Shown here in pieces: positions 18,751-27,813 of a stretch of DNA of 64,000 nucleotides; within the stretch, counting starts at the first letter, position 1, and the number at the start of each line of letters is the position of its first letter. A model generated the notes under the pieces. The model did not search any database, had not been told where the DNA came from, and saw only the letters and a program-made list of their open reading frames with translations. The position numbers and the translations under genes were made by a program. The DNA is from Bacteroides sp. OM05-12 (GTDB lineage Bacteria > Bacteroidota > Bacteroidia > Bacteroidales > Bacteroidaceae): the NCBI RefSeq assembly GCF_003438995.1, contig NZ_QSUN01000006.1, forward strand, positions 1 through 64,000. Reading direction: 5' to 3'.

Positions 18751-19100
18751 AAAGATATTTTTAGTTCTATTAAAAGGATGTCCCTAATCGGTCATCCTTT
18801 TTTTGTATAAAAATGCAGATATGCAATTCTATAATTAAATAATATTAAAAATAAAATATAAAATATTTACAAATACTATTAATCCTATATATTTGAAATT
18901 ATACATAAGTTATTATAAATCGTCACTCAAATTTATTAAATGTTTATTATTCAATATTGTACTAAGGAATTTATATTCTGATTTGATAATAAATAGGATT
19001 CTTGTTATCAAGTATAGAATTAAAATAATTATCAAAGAATCCTTAATAGCTCTTATTGATTTCTGAAGGGAAAGCAATAGACGTTTAAAACCTTATCACT
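18751..19100. other. AT-rich intergenic region with terminator and candidate promoter
   Basis: About 350 bases with no gene. It contains the thiamine operon terminator at its left side and a possible promoter for the GLUG protein gene, TATATTTG at 18888-18895 with a weak TTTA 18 bases before it. If used, this would leave a leader of about 200 bases. Apart from these I see only AT-rich sequence. Confidence 0.45.
18773..18804 (+). terminator. Terminator of the thiamine operon
   Basis: AAAGGATG (18773-18780) pairs with CATCCTTT (18793-18800), giving an 8 bp stem with a 12-base loop followed by a run of T. It lies 23 bases after the last thiamine gene. Confidence 0.85.
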
Positions 19101-22100
19101 ATGCGGAGAACTACATTTTTTTTGTATTTGTTCTGCTTATGTGCACTATCATGGAATAGTAATGCACAGAACATTTCGCTTGAAAAGCTGGTGACGAATC
19201 CTAAATTGGCTTTAAAGCCTGGAGAGATGCAACAAGGCCAGCAGCCTTCACCTAACCTACCTCAACAACCAACAATTTCTTCGGATACGAAAGTCGAGTT
19301 CGTCAAGAAGAAAGAGTTGTCATTAAAGAAAGGGAATTGGATACTGAATACTGAACAATCTTTTGTGAAGCAGCAAAATAATAAAAAGAATGTGATTAAA
19401 AAAGCTGTTGCCGATATGAGTGGTGTATATATCCAAAAGGATTATAGTCATTATACTCCGGATGAAGTTAGTTACACTTGTATTGCTATTTCCAAAGTAG
19501 ATGATACAACGCTGAAAATATTGAATTTCTGGGGAATGAACAGTGAAATAACAGCAACAATTGATGCTGGTGCAAATACAATCAGTATAGCTCCTCAGAT
19601 GATAACCAATCATCAAACTTACGGTCCTGTTTTTATTTATCCAGTGGATCTGAATACAATGAAATATAGTACTACTGATCCGATAACAGGTATTATTGAT
19701 GCAAATGGAGTTGTGACACTTGCTTCATGGGGAGTATTTGTTGCAGAAGGGAAGTATGCCGGAAGTTGTTTTGATGCAATGGATAAGACGGAATTGGTTC
19801 TTACGAATGCTGTTATATCTAATGTTTTGCCTAAAGAAACAGAAAAGTATGGTGCATTGATTGAGCAAAAATATGATAATGAATTGTCTATCATTAATTT
19901 TGCGAATAACGGAAGGGCGGTTAATGTGACATTGAATGCTGATAAATCACTTTCAATATCTCCGCAATACATATTTACTAATGGTACTTATGGTGATTTT
20001 TATTGCAGTGCGGCTGATTGGAGTACTTCCGGGTTAATTGAAGGTCCTATTCAGGGAACCGGTACAGCAAATTCCTTAACGCTAGGAAGTTGGGGCGTTT
20101 TTAACCGGATACAGAGTTCTCTTTGTGCAATGCAAGTATTATCCACTTCGATAACTACTTCTATTACTATTCGCTATCCTAAAGAATTGACTGTTGATTT
20201 TGAAGGAAGTGGAACTGCCAGTGCACCTTATCAGATTAAAACGGTGGAAAATCTGCAAATGTTATCTCAGCAAGTCAATAAAGGGACGAATTATAAAGGA
20301 AAGTATTTCAAATTAATGAATGATTTGGATATATCTACGATGACTTCCCGTTTCCGTACGATAGGTGATTCCGAATCGCATGCCTTTGCCGGAACTTTTG
20401 ATGGAAACGGTAAGACCATCTCCAATTTGGAATTGGAGACAGGAGGTGATAATTTTGTTGGATTATTCGGTGTACTTGATGCTGCCGGAACAATTAAGAA
20501 CCTAAATATGAAAGGTATAAACTACGTTGCCAGTGGTAGTTATATTGGTGGTATTGTAGGAAAGTGTATTGGAAATTTGGAAAATTGTACTGTAGAAGGT
20601 AAAATTGCTGTTAAAAATGTAATTGCCGGTGGTGTAGCCGGTTATGTTTATGGTATTCTGAAGAATTCTTCATTCAGCGGATCAATTTCCGGATTTGGTG
20701 ATACCGGTGGCGTTGCGGGAGCAAATTACGGGCAGGTTCTAAAATGTTGGGCGAATGCAAGTGTTACGATGGACGGATATATCTCAAGTATGAATAGAGC
20801 TACGGGAGGTGTAGTTGGTTCTCAAGTGGCCGGTAATAGAACAGATTGCCAGACAGCAGATTGTTATTTTGTCGGGAGTGTCTCTGATACATACGGATAT
20901 GGTTATATCGGTGGCGTTGTAGGAGAAGCATTGAAAGGAAAAGTAACCCGTTGTTTCAATGTTGGTTCGGTTAGTACCATGACATCTGAAGAGGTGCACG
21001 GTTCTGCCGGTGGTGTTATCGGTTTTACATTAGAGTTAACGGTTACGGATTGCTACAATGCAGGTACTGTAGTAAATAGCAATAATGGCCTATGGGTTGG
21101 TGGTGTTATCGGATATATAATGAAAGGTGTAGATATGGGTGGTGGAGAACCTGATCCGACTGTCATTAAGAATATCTATAATTCCGGTATGGTAAATTCT
21201 GCATCCATGAATGGACAGAAAGCTTTGTATGGAGAAATTTATTCGGAAGATATTCTTCAAAATGCTTATTTTGATAAACAGGTAACAGGACTTAGTGCTA
21301 AAATCGGAGAAATGTCTACGGTTGATATGACCGGTGAAAATGGTCTTTCCGGATTTGATTCAAGTATTTGGACCTTTACTAAAGGACTCTATCCACGCCT
21401 GAAAGGGATAGACAATGTGGATGCCGCTTATTTATCCGCTGCCGCTATGACGCTCAACGGAAATGAAACGATTAAGAAAGTGAAGAAAAACTTTAAAGTC
21501 AGCACTGCTAATAATATAATTTGGAAAGTATTCTTTAATAAGAATTTTGTGGATAGTGATGATGGCCTTTCTATTAGCGGAAGTGATGTTACTTTAAAGA
21601 ATATATATTCCACAGAATTGCTTTGTGCTTTCACACCGGATCAAAAAAGTTTCAAGTTCTATTCTTTAGCTCTCGTAGCTAAGATGTTTGACGGTGAAGG
21701 AACGGAAGAATCGCCTTATCTGATAAAATCAAAAGAAGATTTTATAAATCTGAATAAAGCAACTACGGTACACGGTCAGCCTCATGAAGGAGATTATTTT
21801 AAGATGACGAATGACATTGATTTCGGATATGGTGAGGACTTTTCAGGAGTTGCAGCAAATGGAAACAGTTCGTATGCATTTGCAGGTATATTTGATGGAG
21901 ACGGATATGCTATTCATAAATTGAAAATTGTTGCAACCGGATTTGATGATAAAGGCACGGCCATTACAACCGGTGCTTATTTGTATCCGGGATTATTCGG
22001 GCTGTGCACGCAAACTAGTGTTATCAAGAATATAGTTGTGGCAGATGATTGTGATTTCACTTTTTGGGCTTATGGAGGACCGATTGCAGGATATACTGAA

Positions 22101-25091
22101 GGACGTATTGAGAACTGTTTTAACTATTCTGATGTAAATGCGGTTAGTGGTTATATTGCCGGTATAGCCGGAATGACGGGTGAGACTGCTGTTATCAGTA
22201 ATTGTTATAATGCAGGTAAGATTCTAGCGGGAGAAACCGGTGCCGGTGGTATTGTAGGATATAATATAGGTACCATTGAATTCTCACAAAATGACGGAGA
22301 AGTTCTTGCCGATTTCTTTAATGCATATAAAAAGAAAGGAACTCAAAGTACTGCCGGAGGTATTGTAGGGTTGAATTACGGGACAATCAATAGTTCTTCT
22401 AATAACGGATATGTTGCTTCCTATAAAAATGTAGGTGGTATTGTCGGAGGAAACTCGAATGCAAAAGAAGCAGGTAATGTGACATCGTGCGTGAATACGG
22501 CTTTAGTGGATTGTCTTAGTGATGAGATTACCAAAGGCGGTATCATTGGTAATTTAGCCGGTAAGAACGTTATTGCAGACAATTATTATGACGCACAGAT
22601 CAACACATCCGGTGGCGCTAATAATGCTAAAGTAAGTGGTATTAACGGATTAACGACGAAAGAACTGACCAAAGGTACAGTATTAACCAATTTGTCTGAT
22701 GATGTCTGGTCTTTTGTTGCTAACGGATATCCTGTCTTGAAATTATTTGCCAATGAAGAAGCTGCGATTGCTGCACGTAATATTTACGTTGCTTTTGCAG
22801 ATGAAGAATCACGTTCCGCTGTCAAAACGGAAGCTACACTTTCCAATCGTTCTTCCTTGACATGGACATTGAAGCAGAATAAGAATTTCCAGATTTCCGG
22901 ACGTAAGCTCATGGTGACTATTCCTACGGACGAAACAGTAGCTTATGATACTTTGGTCGCAGTATATGATAATTATCAAAAGGCATATCCTATTATGGCT
23001 ATACCGGAAATATTGAAAGGTACGGGTACAGAGAAAAGTCCATTCCTCATTGAGACGACAGAGGATATGACCAAACTTGCTAACTTTATCGAAAAGTCTA
23101 AGATGGAATATAGCGGAAGTCATTTCTTGTTGGTCAATGATCTGGATTATACAGATAAGGAATATGTGCCGGTGTCAGCTACCGGTAGTATCAAATTCCA
23201 AGGATACTTTAATGGTAACGGAAAGAAGATTTCTAATGTAAATTATGAAAAGACCACCTCTTCCAGCAAATATATCGGTTTGTTTGGTACTGTGGGTGAG
23301 AGTGGAACAATCAGCAATCTTACTTTTGAAAGTGGCTTTATTAAAGTTTATAGCTATGCTGCCGGATTAGTGGGACGTTTATATGGTACGATTGATAATT
23401 GTATTAATAAAGCAGATATAGAAACTTCCAATTCTACTTATGCGGCAGGTATAGCTTCTATCGCTTATGAAGGAGCAACGATTAAGAACTCTTCAAACTA
23501 CGGAAAGATTGTTACCAAGAGTGATTATGCGGCAGGTATCGTTGGTAGTCTTAGTGCTGGCGCTGTTGTAGACGGATGTTTCAATAGTGGAGAAATTGCT
23601 CCGACCAAGAATTATGGAGCCGGAATTGCTGCTCTTAGTAAAGGTACGGTGCAGAATAGTTATAATACCGGAAAAGTAAGCGGTGTTACTTATATGGCAG
23701 GTATTGTAGCCAGTCATGCCGATGGCTGTACGATTATGAATTGTTACAATACAGCAGAGATATCCGGAACATCAGGAACTGTAGGCGGTATTATTGCTAC
23801 TACAGCAAGTAAAGTGAAAACTTTGATTGATAATTGTTATAATACGGGCGATATTTCCGGTGGAGGAACTATCGGTGGAATTGCCGGTAAGGTACAAGGT
23901 GGCAATGATATACAAAATTGTTATAATACAGGTAATATAACTTCTACTAAAGCTAATGCCGGTGGTATAGCGGCAAGTCTTGGAGGCGCAACGGATTATG
24001 AAACGAATCTGATTAATTGCTATAATAAAGGAAATGTGACGTGCAGTAATGGAACCTATGTAGCAGGTGTAGTAGGAACTATTACCTCTGGTGCTAAGGT
24101 GGAAAGCTGTTATAATTTAGGTACGGTTTCAGCTACAGGTAATTTCGTCGGTGGATTTAGTGGTGGATGTTCCAGTCCTGCAAATAATTGTTGGAATGCC
24201 GGTGATGTAACTTCCGATGGTTACGGTGTAGGAGGATTTAGCGGTATCGGTTCCGGTACGGTTACTAACAGTTTCAATGTAGGTAATGTTACTTCCAATG
24301 GAGGTAGTGATGGTAGCAGATTCCCGAATGTAGGAGGATTCTGGGGATATGGAAACCCGGAATTAACGAACTGTTATAATATGGGAACTTTGACTGCCCC
24401 TGATTTTGTCGGCGGATTTATTGGTGTCGCTTTATTGGATGGATTAAAGATGACAAACTGTTATAATGGCGGTAAGATAGTTACAACAGCTACTACTAAA
24501 ATAGGTAATATCATTATGCCGTATAGTGAAGGCATTGTAATCGAGTCAAAGAATGTCTATTTTGACAAGTCGGTTAATCCTGTTTATCCGGTGGATTCTA
24601 TTGGTACGGGATTGACAACTGCGGAAATGACAAAAGCCGGTATGGGAGATGATTATGTTTATGCAACGGCTACCTACCCTGTCCTGAAAAACTTTACGGA
24701 TAATAAGATTGCCAATTTCTATGCAACTACGGTCGTTTTTGATGGACAAGATACATTCGATAATGTAACAGCTGATTTCCAGATTGGTACTCCTTCCGGT
24801 ATTACTTGGACTGCTTCAGAACATTTTGTTATCGAGGGTAATGATGTAATACCGGTGAAAGTAGGTAAAGGTACTCTTACAGTTACAGCGGACGATTTGA
24901 CAAAGACTTATTCCGTTAATGTCACTAAAGCAAATTCTATTGATGAAACGATGGGAATGAAGGAATGTATAAGTCGTACTTATTATACTGTAAGCGGTAT
25001 GCTCATATCCAAACCGTCTAAAGGTATTTATATTGTAAAGAGCTTGTATGATGATGGAACGGAAGAAATCAGTAAAGTGATTATTGAATAG
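19101..25091 (+). CDS. Giant secreted GLUG-repeat surface protein
   Basis: Protein of 1996 residues with an N-terminal signal peptide (cleavage after SNAQN, about residue 23). Three long blocks each open with the same lead-in pattern, G-x-G-T-x-x-x-P-[YF]-x-I (about residues 368, 865 and 1305), followed by a long series of GLUG motifs such as VGGIVG...NCYNTG. GLUG repeats form parallel beta-helix-like surface structures. The last 45 residues (YTVSGMLISKPSKGIYIVKS) resemble a T9SS type A or Por-type C-terminal sorting domain. A surface adhesin or polymer-binding role is inferred. No catalytic motif was seen. It stands alone between two terminators. Confidence 0.85.
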   Translation: MRRTTFFLYLFCLCALSWNSNAQNISLEKLVTNPKLALKPGEMQQGQQPSPNLPQQPTISSDTKVEFVKKKELSLKKGNWILNTEQSFVKQQNNKKNVIKKAVADMSGVYIQKDYSHYTPDEVSYTCIAISKVDDTTLKILNFWGMNSEITATIDAGANTISIAPQMITNHQTYGPVFIYPVDLNTMKYSTTDPITGIIDANGVVTLASWGVFVAEGKYAGSCFDAMDKTELVLTNAVISNVLPKETEKYGALIEQKYDNELSIINFANNGRAVNVTLNADKSLSISPQYIFTNGTYGDFYCSAADWSTSGLIEGPIQGTGTANSLTLGSWGVFNRIQSSLCAMQVLSTSITTSITIRYPKELTVDFEGSGTASAPYQIKTVENLQMLSQQVNKGTNYKGKYFKLMNDLDISTMTSRFRTIGDSESHAFAGTFDGNGKTISNLELETGGDNFVGLFGVLDAAGTIKNLNMKGINYVASGSYIGGIVGKCIGNLENCTVEGKIAVKNVIAGGVAGYVYGILKNSSFSGSISGFGDTGGVAGANYGQVLKCWANASVTMDGYISSMNRATGGVVGSQVAGNRTDCQTADCYFVGSVSDTYGYGYIGGVVGEALKGKVTRCFNVGSVSTMTSEEVHGSAGGVIGFTLELTVTDCYNAGTVVNSNNGLWVGGVIGYIMKGVDMGGGEPDPTVIKNIYNSGMVNSASMNGQKALYGEIYSEDILQNAYFDKQVTGLSAKIGEMSTVDMTGENGLSGFDSSIWTFTKGLYPRLKGIDNVDAAYLSAAAMTLNGNETIKKVKKNFKVSTANNIIWKVFFNKNFVDSDDGLSISGSDVTLKNIYSTELLCAFTPDQKSFKFYSLALVAKMFDGEGTEESPYLIKSKEDFINLNKATTVHGQPHEGDYFKMTNDIDFGYGEDFSGVAANGNSSYAFAGIFDGDGYAIHKLKIVATGFDDKGTAITTGAYLYPGLFGLCTQTSVIKNIVVADDCDFTFWAYGGPIAGYTEGRIENCFNYSDVNAVSGYIAGIAGMTGETAVISNCYNAGKILAGETGAGGIVGYNIGTIEFSQNDGEVLADFFNAYKKKGTQSTAGGIVGLNYGTINSSSNNGYVASYKNVGGIVGGNSNAKEAGNVTSCVNTALVDCLSDEITKGGIIGNLAGKNVIADNYYDAQINTSGGANNAKVSGINGLTTKELTKGTVLTNLSDDVWSFVANGYPVLKLFANEEAAIAARNIYVAFADEESRSAVKTEATLSNRSSLTWTLKQNKNFQISGRKLMVTIPTDETVAYDTLVAVYDNYQKAYPIMAIPEILKGTGTEKSPFLIETTEDMTKLANFIEKSKMEYSGSHFLLVNDLDYTDKEYVPVSATGSIKFQGYFNGNGKKISNVNYEKTTSSSKYIGLFGTVGESGTISNLTFESGFIKVYSYAAGLVGRLYGTIDNCINKADIETSNSTYAAGIASIAYEGATIKNSSNYGKIVTKSDYAAGIVGSLSAGAVVDGCFNSGEIAPTKNYGAGIAALSKGTVQNSYNTGKVSGVTYMAGIVASHADGCTIMNCYNTAEISGTSGTVGGIIATTASKVKTLIDNCYNTGDISGGGTIGGIAGKVQGGNDIQNCYNTGNITSTKANAGGIAASLGGATDYETNLINCYNKGNVTCSNGTYVAGVVGTITSGAKVESCYNLGTVSATGNFVGGFSGGCSSPANNCWNAGDVTSDGYGVGGFSGIGSGTVTNSFNVGNVTSNGGSDGSRFPNVGGFWGYGNPELTNCYNMGTLTAPDFVGGFIGVALLDGLKMTNCYNGGKIVTTATTKIGNIIMPYSEGIVIESKNVYFDKSVNPVYPVDSIGTGLTTAEMTKAGMGDDYVYATATYPVLKNFTDNKIANFYATTVVFDGQDTFDNVTADFQIGTPSGITWTASEHFVIEGNDVIPVKVGKGTLTVTADDLTKTYSVNVTKANSIDETMGMKECISRTYYTVSGMLISKPSKGIYIVKSLYDDGTEEISKVIIE

Positions 25092-25112
25092 TTCTTATCC
25101 TTCTGATTAATA

Positions 25113-25147
25113 AAAAAGCCGTGGCTGATATATAGCCATGGCTTTTT
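25113..25147. terminator. Bidirectional terminator between GLUG protein and ferritin genes
   Basis: AAAAAGCCGTGGCT (25113-25126) pairs with AGCCATGGCTTTTT (25134-25147) with one wobble position. The A-run on the left and T-run on the right let it serve both convergent genes. Confidence 0.9.
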
Positions 25148-25172
25148 ACTTTACGAATAAACGAAAATAATC

Positions 25173-25685
25173 TTATTTTTCAAGAAGATCCTGTTTCATA
25201 CGTGCAATGTCGTTTAGATAATCCTGCAAATCCTGTTCATGATCTTCTTCTTCTGCAAGGATATGTTTAGCCATATCACAAGTGGTAAAGTCGATACCGT
25301 TGGTATAGTTGGCGATTTCTTGGTAACGCATGATAGCGCAACGTTCGGAAGCAATATTCTGATGCAGAATATTTATCGTATCGAAGTCTGTCGGTGCAAG
25401 ATATTTGCAACGGGCAAGTTCAAACCATTTCATTGGATCTAATACGGGAACACCTTCCAATTCAATAATACGCTTTGCGATTAAATCGGCATGGTGTTTT
25501 TCTTCTTCTGCATGTTCCTCAAGTTCGGACTGTACTCCCGGACGCAATATACCTTCCACTACCTGTGCTCCTACCCAATATTGATAATAAGCCAACCACT
25601 CTTCTGATAAAGCAGCATTAAGCTGTGATAATAGATTGTCTACGTCGATTTTACCTCTTAGAATTTTCACACTTTCTTTAGCCAT
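25173..25685 (-). CDS. DPS-like ferritin (DPSL/thioferritin type)
   Basis: Four-helix ferritin-like protein of 170 residues that should oxidise and store iron and protect against peroxide. Ferroxidase ligands are visible as glutamates and histidines in LSEEWLAYYQYW (Glu28/29), EEHAEEEKHH (55-65), SERCAIMRYQE (Glu114) and AEEEDHEQD (about 144-152). Cys116 and Cys136 match the cysteine pair next to the metal site that marks DPS-like thioferritins, a family described from archaea and from the B. fragilis bfr product. Oxygen or peroxide control is likely by analogy; no operator was identified. Confidence 0.85.
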   Translation of the reverse strand: MAKESVKILRGKIDVDNLLSQLNAALSEEWLAYYQYWVGAQVVEGILRPGVQSELEEHAEEEKHHADLIAKRIIELEGVPVLDPMKWFELARCKYLAPTDFDTINILHQNIASERCAIMRYQEIANYTNGIDFTTCDMAKHILAEEEDHEQDLQDYLNDIARMKQDLLEK

Positions 25686-25855
25686 AGTTGTAAAGTTTAG
25701 AATTAAACGTTCTGTTTATAATATGTACTTCAAACAAAGAGAAATGAGTTTTGTTCATAAGCATATCGTTTGGTGCTAATTACAACTGGCTAAAGAAATT
25801 TTTATGCTCTTATCTATAGATCAAACCATAGAACTTGGTAATTTTAATATGATAT

Positions 25856-27634
25856 TTAAATGCCTGAAACAAGGATTTTCTCTATATATGTATTCTTATC
25901 ATTATTAATTTTCACAATATATACGCCTTTACTCAATCCGTTTAAAGGTATTGGATTACCTTCCAAAGAAGTATTTAATACTAACTGACCGGATAAATTG
26001 TATAATGCTACTTGCCCTGTTTCGATTCCTCTGATATTCAAAGCACCATCAGATACTTGTAATTTAACTTGCTCTTCCGAATTTTCATTGATGGAAACGC
26101 TTGCATATAATGATAGATCCATGCACCAGTATAAATAACCTTTTATTTCGGTATTATAAGCGAACGAATAGAATTTTTCTCCTTTACCGTCGCATTGTAC
26201 ATAGCCCAAATCATACTTATCATTAATATTCATTGTACTAAGGTCTTCATAAGCCTCTTGGCACTTTTCCTGTATGTAATCTTCCAATGGAATATGTGAT
26301 GTCGCTCCTTTAGGCAATATAAAGTCGATATATTTACCGTCAGGCTTATACAGTAAAGAACCGTCATTCAGAACTGAATTGATTCTATAATCTGCCTCCA
26401 CATCTTCAATAACAGGAAAAGTGAATTCTCCGGTTTTTAGGTCAAATAATCCGGGTTGGGCATACATTTTTATATCAGCAAGTGATGTTCCGGATTTCAG
26501 CAAGCCGGCATTAACAGCTACATAACGTCCGTTGTCGCTCATTCGGATATAATTTACTGCGCCTATACTGAATTTGCGGTCTTGTTTGAAGTAAGCTTCT
26601 TCATCCTTATTATACGTTTTAAGCGAATCATTATATACTTTTGCTTTATCACCGTACTCTTGATAAGCTGCTGCATAGTTGTTCCATCGGGTAACACCTT
26701 CTTCCGTTTCCGTATCAAAATAATCCTGATAATGTTTTTTAGGGTCATATTTCGGGTAAGGTAAAGTTAAATCCTTTATATATGCACTGACCGAATCGTC
26801 AAATGCTTTCAGATCTTTTTGATAAGCCTCCAATTCTTTATCGTTCATGAAAGTCGTTACATCCGGTTCTGTTGGCATATTGCGTGGGTATACTGGCTTT
26901 TTTGCATCTTTATTTATCATCCACTCTTCTCCGCAAATTTTTAAATCGTATTCTCCCTTATCGTTGCGTGTATAAACGATGGGAAAAGAATAGTATCCTG
27001 AATTGTCGATATAACGACCGGAAAGAACGGAATTATCTTCGGAAATAAGTAATACATCAAAAGCTTGCGGAATACGTCCGCCCTGGTCTTCGTTATATGC
27101 AGGTAGCACATCATATTCGTCCCATGTTCCGTCGGATTTCTGTTTCCATACGATCGGAACACGTGCGGCTTCATCTGCAAAGGTTACTTTTCCCACTGCA
27201 TGATTTTCTTGTCTTCCTACTATCATTTTCCCGTCACTAGATATGTTATAAACGCTGGCACCCTTATGAACCCCGTCTTTGCTGCCGGGAAGAAGATTCC
27301 AGCCTTTTTCAGGTGTCCAGTATGCAGCCTCCCCTTGATAGGAACCTCCTCCTAAACCATCGTTGTTAATTTTGGCGATTAAGTAAATTTCAGTTTCCCC
27401 ATCTCCGTATTCCCAGGTTTGGTCTTTTATTCTGTCATAGATGGTTACTTTGCCCTGATCGGAAAACCATAGGAAACGTCCGTTTGGAGATGACCAATAA
27501 GGTATAGCACCTGTTTGCATCATAAAAAACTCCGGAGTATCTTTTAATATTCCGTCAGAACTCTGTGCTTGTATTGCCAATGAACATAGACTAAAGGCTA
27601 ATACTGCGAAAATTGTTGCATAGTTTTTTTTCAT
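25856..27634 (-). CDS. Secreted protein with beta-propeller-like region and sorting-type C-terminus
   Basis: Protein of 592 residues with a signal peptide (SLAIQAQ, cleavage about residue 23). Residues 40-240 contain repeated strands with SxDGKxIVG-like turns (ISSDGKMIVGRQ, ISEDNSVLSGRY, MSDNGRYVAVN), suggesting an incomplete beta-propeller. A lysine- and tyrosine-rich stretch at about 255-350 may be a helical insert. The C-terminus (VALYNLSGQLVLNT, then GLSKGVYIVKINNDKNTYIEKILV) matches the T9SS type A-like sorting domain and parallels that of the GLUG protein. Function unknown. It is divergent from the AraC-type regulator, which may control it. Confidence 0.75.
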   Translation of the reverse strand: MKKNYATIFAVLAFSLCSLAIQAQSSDGILKDTPEFFMMQTGAIPYWSSPNGRFLWFSDQGKVTIYDRIKDQTWEYGDGETEIYLIAKINNDGLGGGSYQGEAAYWTPEKGWNLLPGSKDGVHKGASVYNISSDGKMIVGRQENHAVGKVTFADEAARVPIVWKQKSDGTWDEYDVLPAYNEDQGGRIPQAFDVLLISEDNSVLSGRYIDNSGYYSFPIVYTRNDKGEYDLKICGEEWMINKDAKKPVYPRNMPTEPDVTTFMNDKELEAYQKDLKAFDDSVSAYIKDLTLPYPKYDPKKHYQDYFDTETEEGVTRWNNYAAAYQEYGDKAKVYNDSLKTYNKDEEAYFKQDRKFSIGAVNYIRMSDNGRYVAVNAGLLKSGTSLADIKMYAQPGLFDLKTGEFTFPVIEDVEADYRINSVLNDGSLLYKPDGKYIDFILPKGATSHIPLEDYIQEKCQEAYEDLSTMNINDKYDLGYVQCDGKGEKFYSFAYNTEIKGYLYWCMDLSLYASVSINENSEEQVKLQVSDGALNIRGIETGQVALYNLSGQLVLNTSLEGNPIPLNGLSKGVYIVKINNDKNTYIEKILVSGI

Positions 27635-27813
27635 AAATACATTTTTTTAGTGGGTTATTACATTGGCAAATGTATGTTTCTTGTTATAAGAAAACAAATG
27701 AAGATTCCCCAGATTGATAAAATTGGGGAGATTGCACCCTCTTTTGTGGTTTTATTGGCTATTTCAAAACAATGTTTTAAGTTTTTTACTATTTTTGCTT
27801 CAAACTGAATACA

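Noticed and set aside
22100..24500. DNA repeats within the GLUG gene as a repeat locus of its own
   Set aside because: The periodicity is explained by the protein's GLUG motifs; DNA identity between units is low.
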